The notes: generated by a model not told the origin, from the letters alone. A stretch of 64,000 bases of DNA from Karstenula rhodostoma CBS 690.94 (GCA_010093485.1 MU001501.1:265052-329051); one strand, 5' to 3'. Positions 1-11,244 are shown, counted from the stretch's first letter. Translations and numbers: made by a program.

Positions 1-1760
1 TGGTTGCTTGTGTGGTTGCTTCCCTTCTCCACGGCGTCATCGTCGTCGATTGGCTCTTCAGCACCCTCTTCGCTCCCGTCTCTGGTATCCGTGCGCTGGT
101 AGCCTTCCAGAAGATCCGTCATGCCATCTTCACTAGTCGGATCTGCGTCAGGAACATACACAGGTGTTGTATCGTTGTCCAAGTGCAGAATCGAACTATT
201 GTCAGCTACCATGGGTATGGAGCACCGGACAGCGAATTCAAGCGTGGAAGATTCCATCACAGCCGAACCTGCCTGCGAAAGAATACTGTGCCGGTTGTTC
301 GCATCCACCGAATGTGCAGGGTGCACAGCTCGGCTTCCAATACCACGTCGCAAGGTTGTATATTCATCTTCAGAGCCACCCGCGGACCGCTCTGGCTTCC
401 GCGTTTCTGCTGTTACACCAGATATCTCCACCTCTCCGCTCGATGATTCGGGACCAATGCCTGCCAGAACAAGATCACGTGTGATGCGACGCGGGATTGG
501 TGACGCTGGAAGCTCAGGAATATCGGGAACCATTCCATACGAGTGCTGATTCGCTGGATCCGGAGCGGTGACATTGCCCCCTTTCAAGACTGGCTCCGGT
601 GTTCCTCGCTCTTCAATTATGGTTTTTATATGCCGAACAAAGCCTGTGGGCACTGCACTAGTGGAGGGTTCTGTGACCTCTTGACTCTCGTATTGCTCGC
701 TATAGTCATAATAGTTGACTGTGCCCGACATGCTGCGAGGTATTGAGTGAGGACCAGTAGGGCTTACGAGCACGTCGACGTCTCTCGGCGTTGGAGGCGA
801 TGTTGAGTCGGAGGAAGGAATATCTGAATCAAAACGTCGGTTTGTGGAACCGCTCGAGGTGGAATGCTTCGCCGATTTGTGAGAGGCAGTCCGATGGGAC
901 CTCTGCGACTTCCTCTCACGTTCGCGCTCCAGGGCAGCATACCGATGTGGCATCAACGGCGGCACAGGCGGGATATCTGGGTGTGGGTCACCATAGAAGA
1001 CCGGTGTCTGAGAGCGGCTAGGCGGCCGACGCATCGATGTCTCCGAGGGTCTACGAAGTCGCATCTGTCCTGGATATGGCGGCAATCCATTGTCCAGGTA
1101 TCCGTGTCGACGCCGAGGGTACGAGCCAGCTGTGTCACTCAGCGCTGGTGAGGCCGGTCGATATCCAGGCCTCCGAAGTCGAGTGGGATACATGTAAGGG
1201 GACTTGGGACGTCGAGGGTGATCGTGGCTGCGCAGGTTCGCCATCGATCGATTGCTTAACAGACGAAAGGTCGGCTCGGAGCTGTTCGCCATGGTCATGG
1301 AGAGGCTGCGGTGTCCCTCTCTACGGTCTCGTGCAAACGGTACGAGAGGTGAAGAGCCCGAGACGTTCATGACCGTGGGCGACAAGGTATCAGGGACATA
1401 CTGGGGCATGTTGTGCTCTCGCGAATGTCGAGTACCTGCGGAGGCCGTTGAATGCCAATGGTGATGTCGAGGGCCGGTTCGATTCGAAGCATTGGAGTGT
1501 GACGAGGCAATCGACAGCCGCGAAGTAGCACCTCCTCTCCGCGGTGCTCGCGGCACATTCGGCATAAGCGGGTCCACAGCAGAGCCCCCCAGGTTGCCCA
1601 TCTCGGTCGACGTTCGAAGCATCGAGGCAACCGCCGGTGCGAGAATGTCGTGCTTTGCTGCGGTTACCGAACTCCTCGAGGGGCCGCGCGACACCACGGA
1701 CATGTCGGAAGCTCGGCTGTTGCGGCCAGAGGCATTCAGCTCGCGGTCAGGTGGTAACAT
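1..1760 (-). CDS. Partial low-complexity protein of unknown function
   Basis: From an ATG at 1760 the minus frame stays open for 586 codons without a stop until the left edge, so the C-terminus lies outside the window. The translation is rich in Ser, Pro, Arg and His, starts MLPPDREL, and holds basic Arg/Pro stretches (about residues 180-280), a short charged run near residues 275-295 (ALERERERKSQRSH) and acidic stretches toward the visible end. I see no catalytic motif, signal peptide or membrane segment, so it looks mostly disordered. I do not recognise a family. An upstream exon cannot be excluded. The long uninterrupted frame supports a real gene; the product is unknown. Its neighbour upstream, 2550-4446, is also on the minus strand and ends with its own stop, so I treat the two as separate genes. 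Confidence 0.72.
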   Translation of the reverse strand, partial: MLPPDRELNASGRNSRASDMSVVSRGPSRSSVTAAKHDILAPAVASMLRTSTEMGNLGGSAVDPLMPNVPRAPRRGGATSRLSIASSHSNASNRTGPRHHHWHSTASAGTRHSREHNMPQYVPDTLSPTVMNVSGSSPLVPFARDRREGHRSLSMTMANSSEPTFRLLSNRSMANLRSHDHPRRPKSPYMYPTRLRRPGYRPASPALSDTAGSYPRRRHGYLDNGLPPYPGQMRLRRPSETSMRRPPSRSQTPVFYGDPHPDIPPVPPLMPHRYAALERERERKSQRSHRTASHKSAKHSTSSGSTNRRFDSDIPSSDSTSPPTPRDVDVLVSPTGPHSIPRSMSGTVNYYDYSEQYESQEVTEPSTSAVPTGFVRHIKTIIEERGTPEPVLKGGNVTAPDPANQHSYGMVPDIPELPASPIPRRITRDLVLAGIGPESSSGEVEISGVTAETRKPERSAGGSEDEYTTLRRGIGSRAVHPAHSVDANNRHSILSQAGSAVMESSTLEFAVRCSIPMVADNSSILHLDNDTTPVYVPDADPTSEDGMTDLLEGYQRTDTRDGSEEGAEEPIDDDDAVEKGSNHTSN

Positions 1761-2549
1761 GGCGCTCCCGTCGTGCCGCAGCCGGCGGCAAGGGGGACAA
1801 GAAAGCGTCTCGGGTTAGCAGAAGCTAAATGATGCTGTTTGGTGAGGTGGCGCTGCGGCCTGCAAACAAGAGATGCTATTCCAACGCACACAAAAAGAGT
1901 TTGGAGCAAGTGACAGCGGCGGCAGTCCCGCGCTGCCGGCCAACAGGAGAAGAACAATGTTGGCTGCGGGATGGTGGAGAGAGAAAAGAAGCCGTCTCTG
2001 TAGAGGGGGCAGGCGTGCTAAGGGGAGTGAGAGGACGGCCGGAGCTGCCGCCTGCAGAAACCAGCAGGGCAACCACGGTCTTTACTCACCTGCGAGGGCT
2101 CTTCCCACTGCTACTGGGAAAACGCAAGAACACAAAGACGGACTCGACGGAGAAGGCGTGACCCTGTAATGAGATTGTTTTCTACCTACCAGGCATTCGA
2201 CGCGCCGCAATCTCGGGCGGGCACTCTAGCTTTCTTCTCTTTCTCCCCATCTTCTCCCTCTTCTTCATTCCTATGCACCCCCGCATTCGCGGTTCTTCTG
2301 CTGCTACGCTCGCTGGTCCAAGCCCACGACTATGAGGGCGGCACTTCCGCGTTCCCAAACCACGCTCTACACGCGCTCTACGAGCATCGTAACCACTTGC
2401 AACGGAAACGGACGTACTATATAACCAACGCCTGGAACGCTCAGGAAGCGCGAATGCAGCCAAAAAAGTCTGCCGAAAGGGGTATATGGTTGCGCAACTC
2501 GCTGTGGGGAAAAGCAAATGCCGCTCAAAGAAACAAACACATGGGGTGA
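1761..2549. other. Intergenic spacer with pyrimidine-rich tract
   Basis: This holds the presumed promoter and leader of the partial minus-strand gene and the 3' end of the next one. A CT-rich tract lies on the plus strand at about 2224-2273, and a TATA-like stretch (tactatataa) at about 2415-2424. Short open frames on both strands (for example 2169-2549 plus and 2182-2553 minus) are low-complexity and mutually overlapping; I do not call them. Confidence 0.6.
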
Positions 2550-4446
2550 TCACTCTACAATGGTGTCTACAGAGTTGTGCTTTTTCTTGCTGAACAGACG
2601 CTTCAGCGACGAAAGACTCGACTTCTTCAACAAACGATTACGCGACGAAGGAAGATGATTATCGAGGGATGTTGAAGCGCGCGGAGGAACGACGGGAGAA
2701 GCCGGTTCGGGTGTCCGCCGCGCGGTCAACGCAGGGGAAACGGCGCCGTAGCGACCTGACATCGACTGTTTAGGTGTGCTTGGGCTGCTACTGGGGAACA
2801 GCCCGAATTGCGCACGAGGATGTGAGGAAGATTGCGCAGACGCCGAGCGCGGATGTATTGACGTCGGAGACGCATACGAGGTACCGGAAACAGAAGAATA
2901 GGCTGAATCCTTGCCCGTCAATGGCGGGCTGTGCAAGAGCACTTCCTTTTCGTCGCTCACGACTACCTCTTTCTCATCGCTGAAGGATGCAGGTTCGGGT
3001 GTGTCCTCATACATATCCTGGTGAAGGACTATCTGTACGTCTTCTGATCGTCTGTCAATGCCGCCCGAGGAGCTACGGTAATGCCCGGATGGTCCATCCA
3101 TATCAGACGGTGGTACATGGACGTCAGGAAGCGCCTGTTGCCTTAGCGTTAGTCGTCGGTCATCGTCCTCGTCCTCGTCCTCATCCTCGTCCTCCTCGTC
3201 CTCCCGAAGAGACTCTTGTGAGCTTTCATGCGAAACGACGTGAATCTGAGGATGGTTAGGCGGGGATTGCTGACGCGAACAAGTCCCGGATCTAAGTTCC
3301 ACATTTGCTGAAGGCGGTGTCATAAAGGGCGGTCGTTCATTAGGCACACTTGGAAGTGGCTTGTTCTGCGCCATGTTTCGGAACGAACGTGCAGCTTCTC
3401 GCGAATTTGAGGAATTGCGTGACGAGGATCGGCTGGCCACCTATGCAAGCAAGACGCGTTAGCGAGCGGTACAAATTGGTGAAAGACAGCATGCAGAAGT
3501 TTGGAATGGATCGACAGCTGTCGAAAGGGGCTCATACCATACTACGGCGGCTAGCAGCCCCGCACCGTTTCTCGATCTCGTTGCAGTAGCTGCTCACTTG
3601 CACCAGGACGACGCCCAGCTTTTCGGCTTTGGCAACCAAGCTCTGCAGGAACTGTGCCCAGCCTCCAGTATTCCCGCACATGGCCGAGTAGATGCGCCCA
3701 ATGTCTCCATCCATTGCCGTCCAGTTGTGTCCTATTTGGAGGAGATAGGCGTCGAGCTGCTGGTTGGCATTCTGGAAGGTGTGTATGTCTACCAAGTAAT
3801 CGTTGAGCATTTGCGACATGCGATTGATGGTTCGTTCGATGGTGACATTGCCCTCGAGAAGCTGGAATCGATAAGTGCGATCGTCGAGAAGGCGGTCGAA
3901 CTCGTTGACGTGCTCCATGGGAACCTTCAGGCACTTCCTCCGGAACAACATATCCTTCAAGCTCCCTTCAATATCCTCGTTCGCTCGTTGTAAGAAGCTG
4001 TCAAGCTCGTTGACATGCTTCAGCAAGATGTCGGCTACATCAGCAACCGACTTCTCCAGGTGTTGATGCAGCAAGTGCACACCAAAGATGATCTGGGCGA
4101 CCGTCTTTAACAGGGGATGGTATTTGCCCTTTGAATTGTTGCGCCAATGGCAGTTGTAGGTGAAGTTCCAAGTAAGCTCGGGGGCGTCGTGTTCTCTGCA
4201 GAGCATGTGCTGGCGCTGCTCTATGGTTTTTTTGGGCTTCTTGAAGGGAACGAAGCCGGTCCCTCCGGTGGCATCGAGCATGGACTCCTCAAAGGGCCCC
4301 TGCATGGCGCCGATGGGGTGTACGGGGAAGGTCATGACGACGTTGTAGGCGGTGCGCTCCTCGCGCTGGAATCTGCTGGCGTCGATTCCGGCATCGAGGT
4401 CGCGGAGGCTTCGTCGGTGGTGCTGGGAAGCCCGGAAGGGCACCAT
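2550..4446 (-). CDS. Unknown two-exon protein, helical N-half and disordered acidic/serine-rich C-half
   Basis: Exons are complement 3538-4446 and 2550-3440. The 97-nt intron has donor GTATGAG, a CTAAC branch site and a TAG acceptor, phase 0. The product is 599 aa. I start at ATG 4446 (MVPFRASQ) because the longer frame to 4548 opens only with GTG. Residues about 90-300 look helical and globular, with regularly spaced hydrophobics, many His/Leu and a Trp/Asn-rich patch (WNFTYNCHWRNNSKG). The second half is disordered: a run of Glu/Asp (about 17 residues), Ser/Pro-rich stretches and a basic tail ending in a Lys-rich cluster. I do not recognise a named family; the ordered N-half makes it more than low-complexity noise. 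Nuclear or cytoskeletal roles would be guesses. Confidence 0.75.
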
Positions 4447-5098
4447 GGTGTGGCACGCGCGATTATGAGGCGGCGGCGCCAGAGACGCAGACACGGCTAC
4501 GTCTCGGGCGATTGGCTTCGGGCTCGGGGTGGTACACTGCCTGGCCACGGAATAGGGCCCGGACGGTGGGCGGCGTGTGCAGGTGCAGGCGGTGCATAAG
4601 CACGCGGGACGGCACTAGATGGGCAAGGGGTGGATGGTGAATGGACTTAGCGGGCCCGCGAGAATGCACAGCGAGGGCACGAGGGCATGTACGAGGGCAT
4701 GGCGGTGGAGTGGTGGAGTGGTGGAGTGGTGGAGTGGTGGAGTGGTGGAGTGGTGGAGTGTCGGAGGACCGACAGCAGCGGCACGTCTGCGAGAAGGATG
4801 CAAGCTCGAGGGGGTTCCACCAGGAGGGCGCCCTGATCAACAGGCGCTGCCGCGGTCCCGGCCGTTCGCCAGCCTCGCTCGGTCGCCAGGAGTCGCATGG
4901 TGCATATCGTGGCGCCCGAGAGCCCAAGGCGGTTTGGACGGGTGCGGTCTTGAGTCTAGCTTCCGCCGCCCTGCCCAAAGCGCCGACGCTCCGCACCTCC
5001 TTGCCGTCGCCTGTTGTGACTGTGAGTCTGTGACTGCAGCGTGCACACTTGCTGCTGGCCGAAGCACCCTCGGACGCGCTCCCCGTCCACCAACAGCC
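4447..5098. other. Divergent promoter region
   Basis: This 652-nt spacer separates two divergent genes. It is GC-rich and contains the seven-copy 8-bp repeat at 4704-4759, listed separately. The frame of the plus-strand gene stays open upstream to 4619, but there the translation is a repeat artefact (Trp/Gly/Val runs), so the start at 5099 is preferred. Confidence 0.6.
4704..4759 (+). repeat. Seven perfect tandem copies of the 8-mer ggtggagt
   Basis: Counted base by base: 4704-4711, 4712-4719, 4720-4727, 4728-4735, 4736-4743, 4744-4751 and 4752-4759 are each ggtggagt, with no mismatch. The repeat lies about 340 nt upstream of the AT-hook protein start and 258 nt upstream of the divergent minus-strand start. 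The plus strand is G-rich with a GG every few bases and could form a two-tier quadruplex. Confidence 0.97.
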
Positions 5099-6310
5099 AT
5101 GCAGTCGCCGGCCGCAGAGCGCGAGGAGACGCCCTTCGCGACCCCAGGCGACCGCACATGGCCGTCCGCCCAGAGCAGCGCCAGCGACCCCCAGGACGGC
5201 GCGGCCCATGTGCTCCGCATCACTCGCGCTGCAGAGAAGATGGCCGGCCTCCTCCGCCATCTGGAGCGCGAGCTGGGCGCGTTGGACGCCACCGCATCCG
5301 TCCAAGCACGGGGCTCGCTCCAAGTCGTCATCAAGACGCCTGGAGACACCCCGAGAACCATCCATCTCGACGATGTCGCGCACAAGGAGCGTGTCTCTTT
5401 TGCCTTCGCGCCAAACGGGGAGGAGCCACCCGCCGATGCGGCAGGTGCAGACCCCTCCAACGCGCTCACCATCGACGACGGCACGGCCCCCGCGGCAGGT
5501 GCGACCACTACGCCCTCCTCCAAGCGCACCCGGCGCGACTCGGATGCCGAGCTTGAGCAAGAGCTCGTTTCCAGGAAGAGGCGGAGACTGGAAAGCGGCG
5601 ACAGCGACGCGAACGTGCTGCACGACGCAACCGACGACGACGACATCATGCCGCTGATAACAAAGGAAGATCTCGAGAACATTGTGGCAAAGCTGCGCGA
5701 CGATATACAGGAAGACACTTCGGAATGCGTCAATCATGTGCAGCGACTCCTCCGCCGCTTCAAAGAAGAATGGCACGAGAAAAGCACGTGGGACTTTGCA
5801 CAGGCGTCGAAACCCCACGACGGTCGCGCATCCAGGCCTTCACTTGCTGGCGACGACGCGACGCCAGCCGCAGCATTTCCCTCGCCAGCCGCACACCAGG
5901 ATGACCACGACATCACGGTCCCGGACCTGGTCAGACAAGAATCAAAGCTCATTTCCAGCCAGATCAAGTGGGTGGAGGATTGTCGCCGTGTCGCCGCAGA
6001 TACACACGACAAGCGCGAGGACAACTGGCGAACATCGTCAGCTAACTTCCACGACAAGGCTCGCCAAGAGCGTGAGAGTTTCCAGGGCCGTCTCTTGCAT
6101 GAACAAGGTATGCAGTCTCAGACACTCCATCAAATCCTCAGCGAGGTCAAATCGTTTGGGTTGTATGTGCAGAGCATGAAGTGGGAGACGCCGGGATCCC
6201 TATCCATGGGACCACCATACATGCCAGGACCACCAGCCTTTCCCACACAGCCGCCACCAGCACCTCCGAGAGGAAGAGGGAGACCAAGAGGAAGTGGCAG
6301 GGGAGTATGA
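5099..6310 (+). CDS. Coiled-coil, AT-hook type nuclear protein of unknown function
   Basis: A single-exon frame of 403 aa begins at the ATG at 5099 (MQSPAAER). The N-terminal third is Pro/Ala/Thr-rich with one helical segment around residues 42-65 (ITRAAEKMAGLLRHLERELG). A basic cluster (SKRTRRDSD, then RKRRRLESGD near residues 140-170) looks like a nuclear localisation signal, followed by an acidic DDDD patch. Residues about 185-225 and 285-350 are charged and probably coiled-coil. The C-terminus is Pro-rich and ends RGRGRPRGSGRGV, an AT-hook core (RGRPRG) that would bind the minor groove of AT-rich DNA. Function is not known; a chromatin-associated role is inferred only from the NLS and AT-hook. 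Antisense frames across it are shadows. Confidence 0.78.
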   Translation: MQSPAAEREETPFATPGDRTWPSAQSSASDPQDGAAHVLRITRAAEKMAGLLRHLERELGALDATASVQARGSLQVVIKTPGDTPRTIHLDDVAHKERVSFAFAPNGEEPPADAAGADPSNALTIDDGTAPAAGATTTPSSKRTRRDSDAELEQELVSRKRRRLESGDSDANVLHDATDDDDIMPLITKEDLENIVAKLRDDIQEDTSECVNHVQRLLRRFKEEWHEKSTWDFAQASKPHDGRASRPSLAGDDATPAAAFPSPAAHQDDHDITVPDLVRQESKLISSQIKWVEDCRRVAADTHDKREDNWRTSSANFHDKARQERESFQGRLLHEQGMQSQTLHQILSEVKSFGLYVQSMKWETPGSLSMGPPYMPGPPAFPTQPPPAPPRGRGRPRGSGRGV

Positions 6311-6496
6311 CAACTAATGGGCGTCGATGCAAATTCGCGCCCCTGATACTATATACTTACGGGTATCACAATGCCTAGACAAAAGTTTGAGTCGCACTAT
6401 CACCCCAGGAGGAGCAATGCAGTACTCAGACCTTTGACTCAGCACTCTAACACATCGCAAATCTTCTTCTCTGCACGTTTTAAAGGGTGACAGTAT

Positions 6497-8010
6497 TTAC
6501 CATCCACGCCACCGGACCCAGACATCCACGACAGTATGACTATTCTTCTCCGAATCAACGATCAGATACCACCCAAATCCAGCGCCAGCCACACAAGCAT
6601 GGTTTGGCCAAACCAGGACTTTGGACCCAATCTCCAACGGCTTCATGTTGTGCTCTGCGCCCTCCCACGTCAGCAGTCCATGCTCTTGACTTATACGGCC
6701 TACAATCCATCCAGTCCTATCTCCTCGCTCATCATACACGACGTTGCCATCGTTCCCCAGTTCACCGGTTACGATGCCCCATCCCGGATAGCTCTTACAA
6801 GGTTCCCTACCCAATGCCAAGGACCCGGCGGAAGCGAGCGCCTCTGGCTTCTCTCTTTCGTCGTACACAGAAGATATCTCGAGCAGGACTTTAATTCCGA
6901 CGCTGTCTTTCGTCAAGGCCGCCCTCCCGGAAGCTGGCCGCGCGTGCGTCGCTACTTGCTGCATGTCGAGCACCGGGTATACCCCCGCATGCAGTTCTAC
7001 GCTGTACGTCTGCTTCAGGCGGTTCAGCAGTGTCTTGAACTCTGCGGCTCTGGGTGAACCAGAGAGCATGTTTTGCGCGGCCGTCGCTGTTGGTGTCGCG
7101 CCAACCGTTAATACCATCTTTCTCTTGAGAAGCTTTAGATAACTATCCTCGATTTCCGCCGCGGCTTCTTCTAGGCCTTCCAGCTCGGATATCAAACCGT
7201 GCGCGGAATCCTTTTCCGAATTACCAGCATACGAGTGTCCGTAGTGCGAGTAGAATCCCCGGAACGCGTCGCCCACGGTACCTACTACTTTCCGGATCAG
7301 GCCGGGGAACTTCTGCGAGGTGGTCGTTATGCCGGCGCGCTTGTACCCCGTGTCGATCTTGATGAAGACGCCGATTTCGCCGGCGACGAGGGCGTCTTTC
7401 ATCTTGTTGAAGGCGTCGATGTTGTCGATGAGGATGTTTACGCTTCCGGGGGCGAGTTTGGAGGCGAGGTGGACGAGGCGCGGGAGGGTGGATTGCGCGG
7501 GGGGGACGCCGTAGAGGACCTACCAATGAAAAGCATGAACATCATCGCAACAACGTATAGCGTGTGTGATTAGGGCTACTTACGCTGCTTTCTCGCCCGC
7601 CGGCCTGGCATTCCAGCATAAACGGCAGCAGGTTCTCCGCCTCGGTCAGCGTCGAGACGATGAAATTCGCGGGCCGGTCGCCCGCGCCCACTTGCAGCTT
7701 GGCCAGCTCGAGCGTCTGTTCGCCGTATCAACATCTATCACCTTTCCTCTTTCTTCCAGCCTCCACATCTGTCTATGAAAGGTGGAACGAAGGGAAGGGA
7801 AGAACTCACCTTGTGCGTTTTCACGTGCGCGCGAAACCCCACGCCCAACTTCCCGCACACATCGAGCATGGCCTCGCAGTTCTTCCTCAGCTTCGCACGG
7901 TCGAGGACTACCGCGGGGGTGGGCAGGTCGACTAGCTTCTTCCCTACGAATTGGAGCTGCAGCGACGCTACCGAAGGGAGGGGGTGGTTGGCTGTGGGGA
8001 AGTAGTCCAT
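6497..8010 (-). CDS. DSD1: D-serine dehydratase-like PLP enzyme (alanine racemase N-fold, DSD1/D-threonine aldolase family)
   Basis: Exons are complement 7810-8010, 7584-7715 and 6497-7519, with introns of 94 and 64 nt (donors GTGAGT and GTAAGT), all phase 0. The product is 451 aa, close to the yeast enzyme. Family role: PLP- and zinc-dependent conversion of D-serine to pyruvate and ammonia, or D-threonine-type aldol cleavage. The PLP lysine is in HVKTHK (Lys64, after LPTPAVVLDRAKLRKN). The zinc-binding His and Cys of the C-terminal domain are in WPNHAC (His418, Cys420). No signal peptide is evident, so cytosolic. It is divergent from the TRPY channel gene. Substrate choice between D-serine and other D-hydroxy amino acids cannot be fixed from sequence. 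Confidence 0.9.
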
Positions 8011-8994
8011 GGTGTGGTTTCGGTTGACTGGGATTTGGGGAGGGGGTGGTTCCCTGCGGTAGGGAAGTCTTGTACTTGGTATTATACGAAGTCTTTTGTG
8101 GGTGTTTATGTGTTTGTGTTTGTGTGACTAAGTAAGGCGTGGATGACAGGGGGCGGGGATTCAATGTCCGGGGGAGGACCCGGGTTGTTCCGGTGGAAAA
8201 GCGTGCGGGTGAATGGGGATGTTGGAAAAGTGGAAGGTTTGGTGACTGCGAGGTACGGATCCACTTGCAATGCCCCTCGTCGGTGGTACCTAGGACATCG
8301 CGCTAAGTAGGCGCTGGCGCGCGGCTAGTTGAATGTGTGTAGGATTGTAGGAGGTTGCTTGGATCTGTATATGATTTCCTGTACCTATGCACAGTGTTTC
8401 GATGTCCAAATGATGATGTTGGCTCGTCCACGCGCCAGGATCTGTTAGTACTTGCATCTGAAACGACATATGCAGACTTTATTCGTGGGGATGACGTCAT
8501 TGCCTTCTTCCAAGGCAAAATACAGTGTTGTACTGTGTAGAATTACATGCCTGCCCCTTTACAAGTTCCCCTACGAGATCGAGATCCAAGTTCAACCACA
8601 GTCAAACATCCAAAGGTGCGGCGTGCGCTTTTCTTGTTGTAGCTAGGCTGTTTCTGACCTTAGTCTGCGTTCTCGGTGTTTTGCGAGTCCTGGAGAGAAC
8701 GTCACCTTTATCGCACCTCGCTACGCCTTATAGCCAGCGCTGCTGCACGCTCATCAAGACATTTCACACCCACAAAGAGCCCAATTGCAATTGCACCGTG
8801 CACAACAACGAGCCAGCGCATCCGAACCCAAACGAAACGTACGGGAACCCTACCCCACTGAGGCTTGTCGTTCTTTCCCCATTGGGACCTCTCCCTCACC
8901 CACTCACTCTGCGAACGATCATCCCGCTTTTCCGTGCTGGTATCCACTCTGGCCTGATCCTCATTCACATTACCTAATACCGCTGGACCTCCTC
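8011..8994. other. Divergent promoter region of DSD1-like and TRPY genes
   Basis: 984 nt without a supported gene. GT-rich stretch near 8095-8130 and pyrimidine-rich sequence close to the TRPY start. Small frames on either strand show no family resemblance. Confidence 0.5.
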
Positions 8995-11244
8995 ATGTCC
9001 GACCGTGCTGGCATTTCGGCATCATCCAGCTCAAACAATGCGGAGTCGCGACCCCCCAACTCGAGATACCAATCCCATGGCAGCACTAACACGGAAGAAC
9101 TGTCGCCGAAGCGCGCGGTCTCCTCAAAACACATAAGAATTTCCAAGCACCTGGATCGACCGCACTTGTCCGGCAAGAACCGCACGTTGAGCGACGTGCT
9201 GCGTTCGCACCGGAACCACCAAGAGCAAGAGACGCTGCTGGGTGATGATGACCTTGCTGATCATGACGGATGCATTCGAGGAGAAAATGCGGCACCGAGG
9301 GCAACTTTCTTTACTGACCCGAACATAAAGTTGAATGTTTACTACAACATCCAGCGGATCCGTCGGCTGGTCTTGGCGAGCATAGAGGACCCGTATAGCA
9401 TGGACCAGCTTAGAGAACCACGTATGAATGTTCTAATCGTCAAGCCTCTCGTTGACCGGCTCTTTGATGCTGATGATATATCCATCGGTAAGCATGCCTT
9501 ATTTGGTACTCTGGATTCAGACTGACGCAAGCTACGTATAGTTTACTGCCTGTTTGTCAACAGGATGCAATTCTTGCGCGAGCAGCAGTTCCAGCATCAT
9601 CACCAGACTGTCAATCTAACGCGAGCCAACGTGTGCGAACTGGTTGCCATGAAAGTTCTTCGAAGACATGACGAGGAGTTCACCGGGAAGCAAGGCCTAC
9701 TTCAATTGGCGAGGATCTTAGTCTCCCCATTCACACCATTCCAGAACGCGCCCTCAGAGATATGCCCCGAGAACCGCAAGTGGGAGAACCAAAGCCAAGG
9801 CGGCTACGAGGGCAAGTTGACCGCACTGGAAGTCGCCATTGTCTCCGAGAGTAAAATGTTTCTTAGCAGCTCGGCGCCGCAGAAGGTTATTGATGGTGTG
9901 TACCGCGGCCGCATAGTCTACACACCAACTGCGTTCATGGATATCCTTCCCGACAACTACAAGCACAAACCGATATCTCTCTACGACCCGCGGCACGCTC
10001 CTCTCCTGAACCAGTACCGTTTGATCGTGCCCAGAACTCGTGCTTTGGTGGAAGCAACGTGGTTTGTCATACTGATTGCGCTGTACTGTTTCTGCATGAT
10101 GAAGCAGAATCACGACGAGTTCACGCTAGCCGAACTTCTGTTCTTGGTATACGGCGCCGGTTGGGTGGTGGACGAGTGCGCGTCCATGTTGGAGCATGGT
10201 TGGCAAGTGCATACGCAAGAGCTATGGGCCTTCTTGGATGTCACGTTTGTGATCATCTACGTGTCGTATCTGGGTCTTCGAGTATACGGCTGGTCAGTCG
10301 ACAGCAGCGATCTAGGGAGGCAAGCGTTAGACATTCTTGCCATTGCTGCTCCGATCCTCTTCCCCCGACTGGCCTTCAATCTCATGCCCGAAAACATGCT
10401 ATTCATTGCGTTAAGGGCCATGGTAAAGGAATTCACTGCCCTCAGCTTGATTGCTGTGTGGTGCTTCGCGGGGTTCTTGCTATCGCTCAAGTGGCTCAGC
10501 ATGGGCAGCGCAAAAGACAACTTCGGCGACCAGCCCAGCCCCATCGAGATCTCAAAGTGGATGCTATGGATCTGGTTCGGCCTCGACGGCACGGGCATCA
10601 CCGAATCGCCCAACTTCCACGAGGTCCTCGGCCCCGTGCTCATGGTCGTGTACGCATTCCTAGGCAACACGCTCTTCCTCACGGTTCTTGTGTCCATCCT
10701 CTCCAACACCTTCTCCAAGATCGCCGCAGACGCCACCGCAGAAATCCAGTTCCGCCGCGCAGTCTCCACCTTCGAAGGCGTAAAGGCCGACTCCCTGTTC
10801 TCGTACTTCCCGCCCACCAACATCCTCGCCATCGTCTTCCTCCTCCCCCTCAAGTTCGTCGCGTCCCCCCGCTGGTTCCACAAGATCAACATCACCATCG
10901 TGCGCGTGCTCAACGCCCCGCTCCTCCTGGCCATCGCCTGGTACGAGCGGCACCACCTCTGGAAGCCGAAGCGCAAGCCCACCGTCAACGGGCCGTCAAA
11001 GCGCGGGAAGTGGGGCATCTGGAGCACGTTCGACGTCCATGCCGAGATTCGCGAAGTGTTCGACGAAGAGCCGCCCGAGGCGGTGATGCAGCAGATCGAG
11101 GAGGAGGATGATCTCGAGGACGCGATTCTAGAGAACAGCTTTGCGGGGATGGCGGGAATGCGGAGTAGGAGTATGAGTCCGGGCAGTGCGATGCACCAAC
11201 CGAGGAGGAGGCGGCTGAGCAGTGCGATGCAGGGAGATTCGTGA
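8995..11244 (+). CDS. YVC1: TRPY-type vacuolar cation channel (Yvc1-like)
   Basis: Exons are 8995-9487 and 9542-11244. The 54-nt intron has donor GTAAGC and a TGAC branch, and splits the Val codon of ISIVYCLFVN. The product is 731 aa. Family role: Ca2+ release channel of the vacuole membrane, opened by osmotic stretch and cytosolic Ca2+. The cytosolic N-terminal half includes a Ser-rich disordered start. Membrane helices begin at about residue 335 (WFVILIALYCFCM) and continue through LWAFLDVTFVIIYVSYLG, ALDILAIAAPILFPRLAF and LSLIAVWCFAGFLLSL to VLMVVYAFLGNTLFLTVL. The pore motif FGLDGTG (from Phe510) is diagnostic of fungal TRPY. The C-terminus has an acidic cluster (EEEDDLEDA near residue 690), the kind of patch tied to Ca2+ activation in yeast, then an Arg/Ser tail. 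I chose ATG 8995 (MSDRAG) over earlier non-ATG starts. Confidence 0.92.

Noticed and set aside
2169..2553. Overlapping open frames of about 125 codons on both strands
   Set aside because: They occupy the same DNA in opposite directions and reflect a CT-rich tract; neither resembles a known protein.
4463..5818. 451-codon minus-strand open frame
   Set aside because: It lies antisense to the AT-hook protein and its promoter, translates the 8-bp repeat into His/Ser/Thr/Pro runs and has no domain. The plus-strand frame has NLS, coiled coil and AT-hook.
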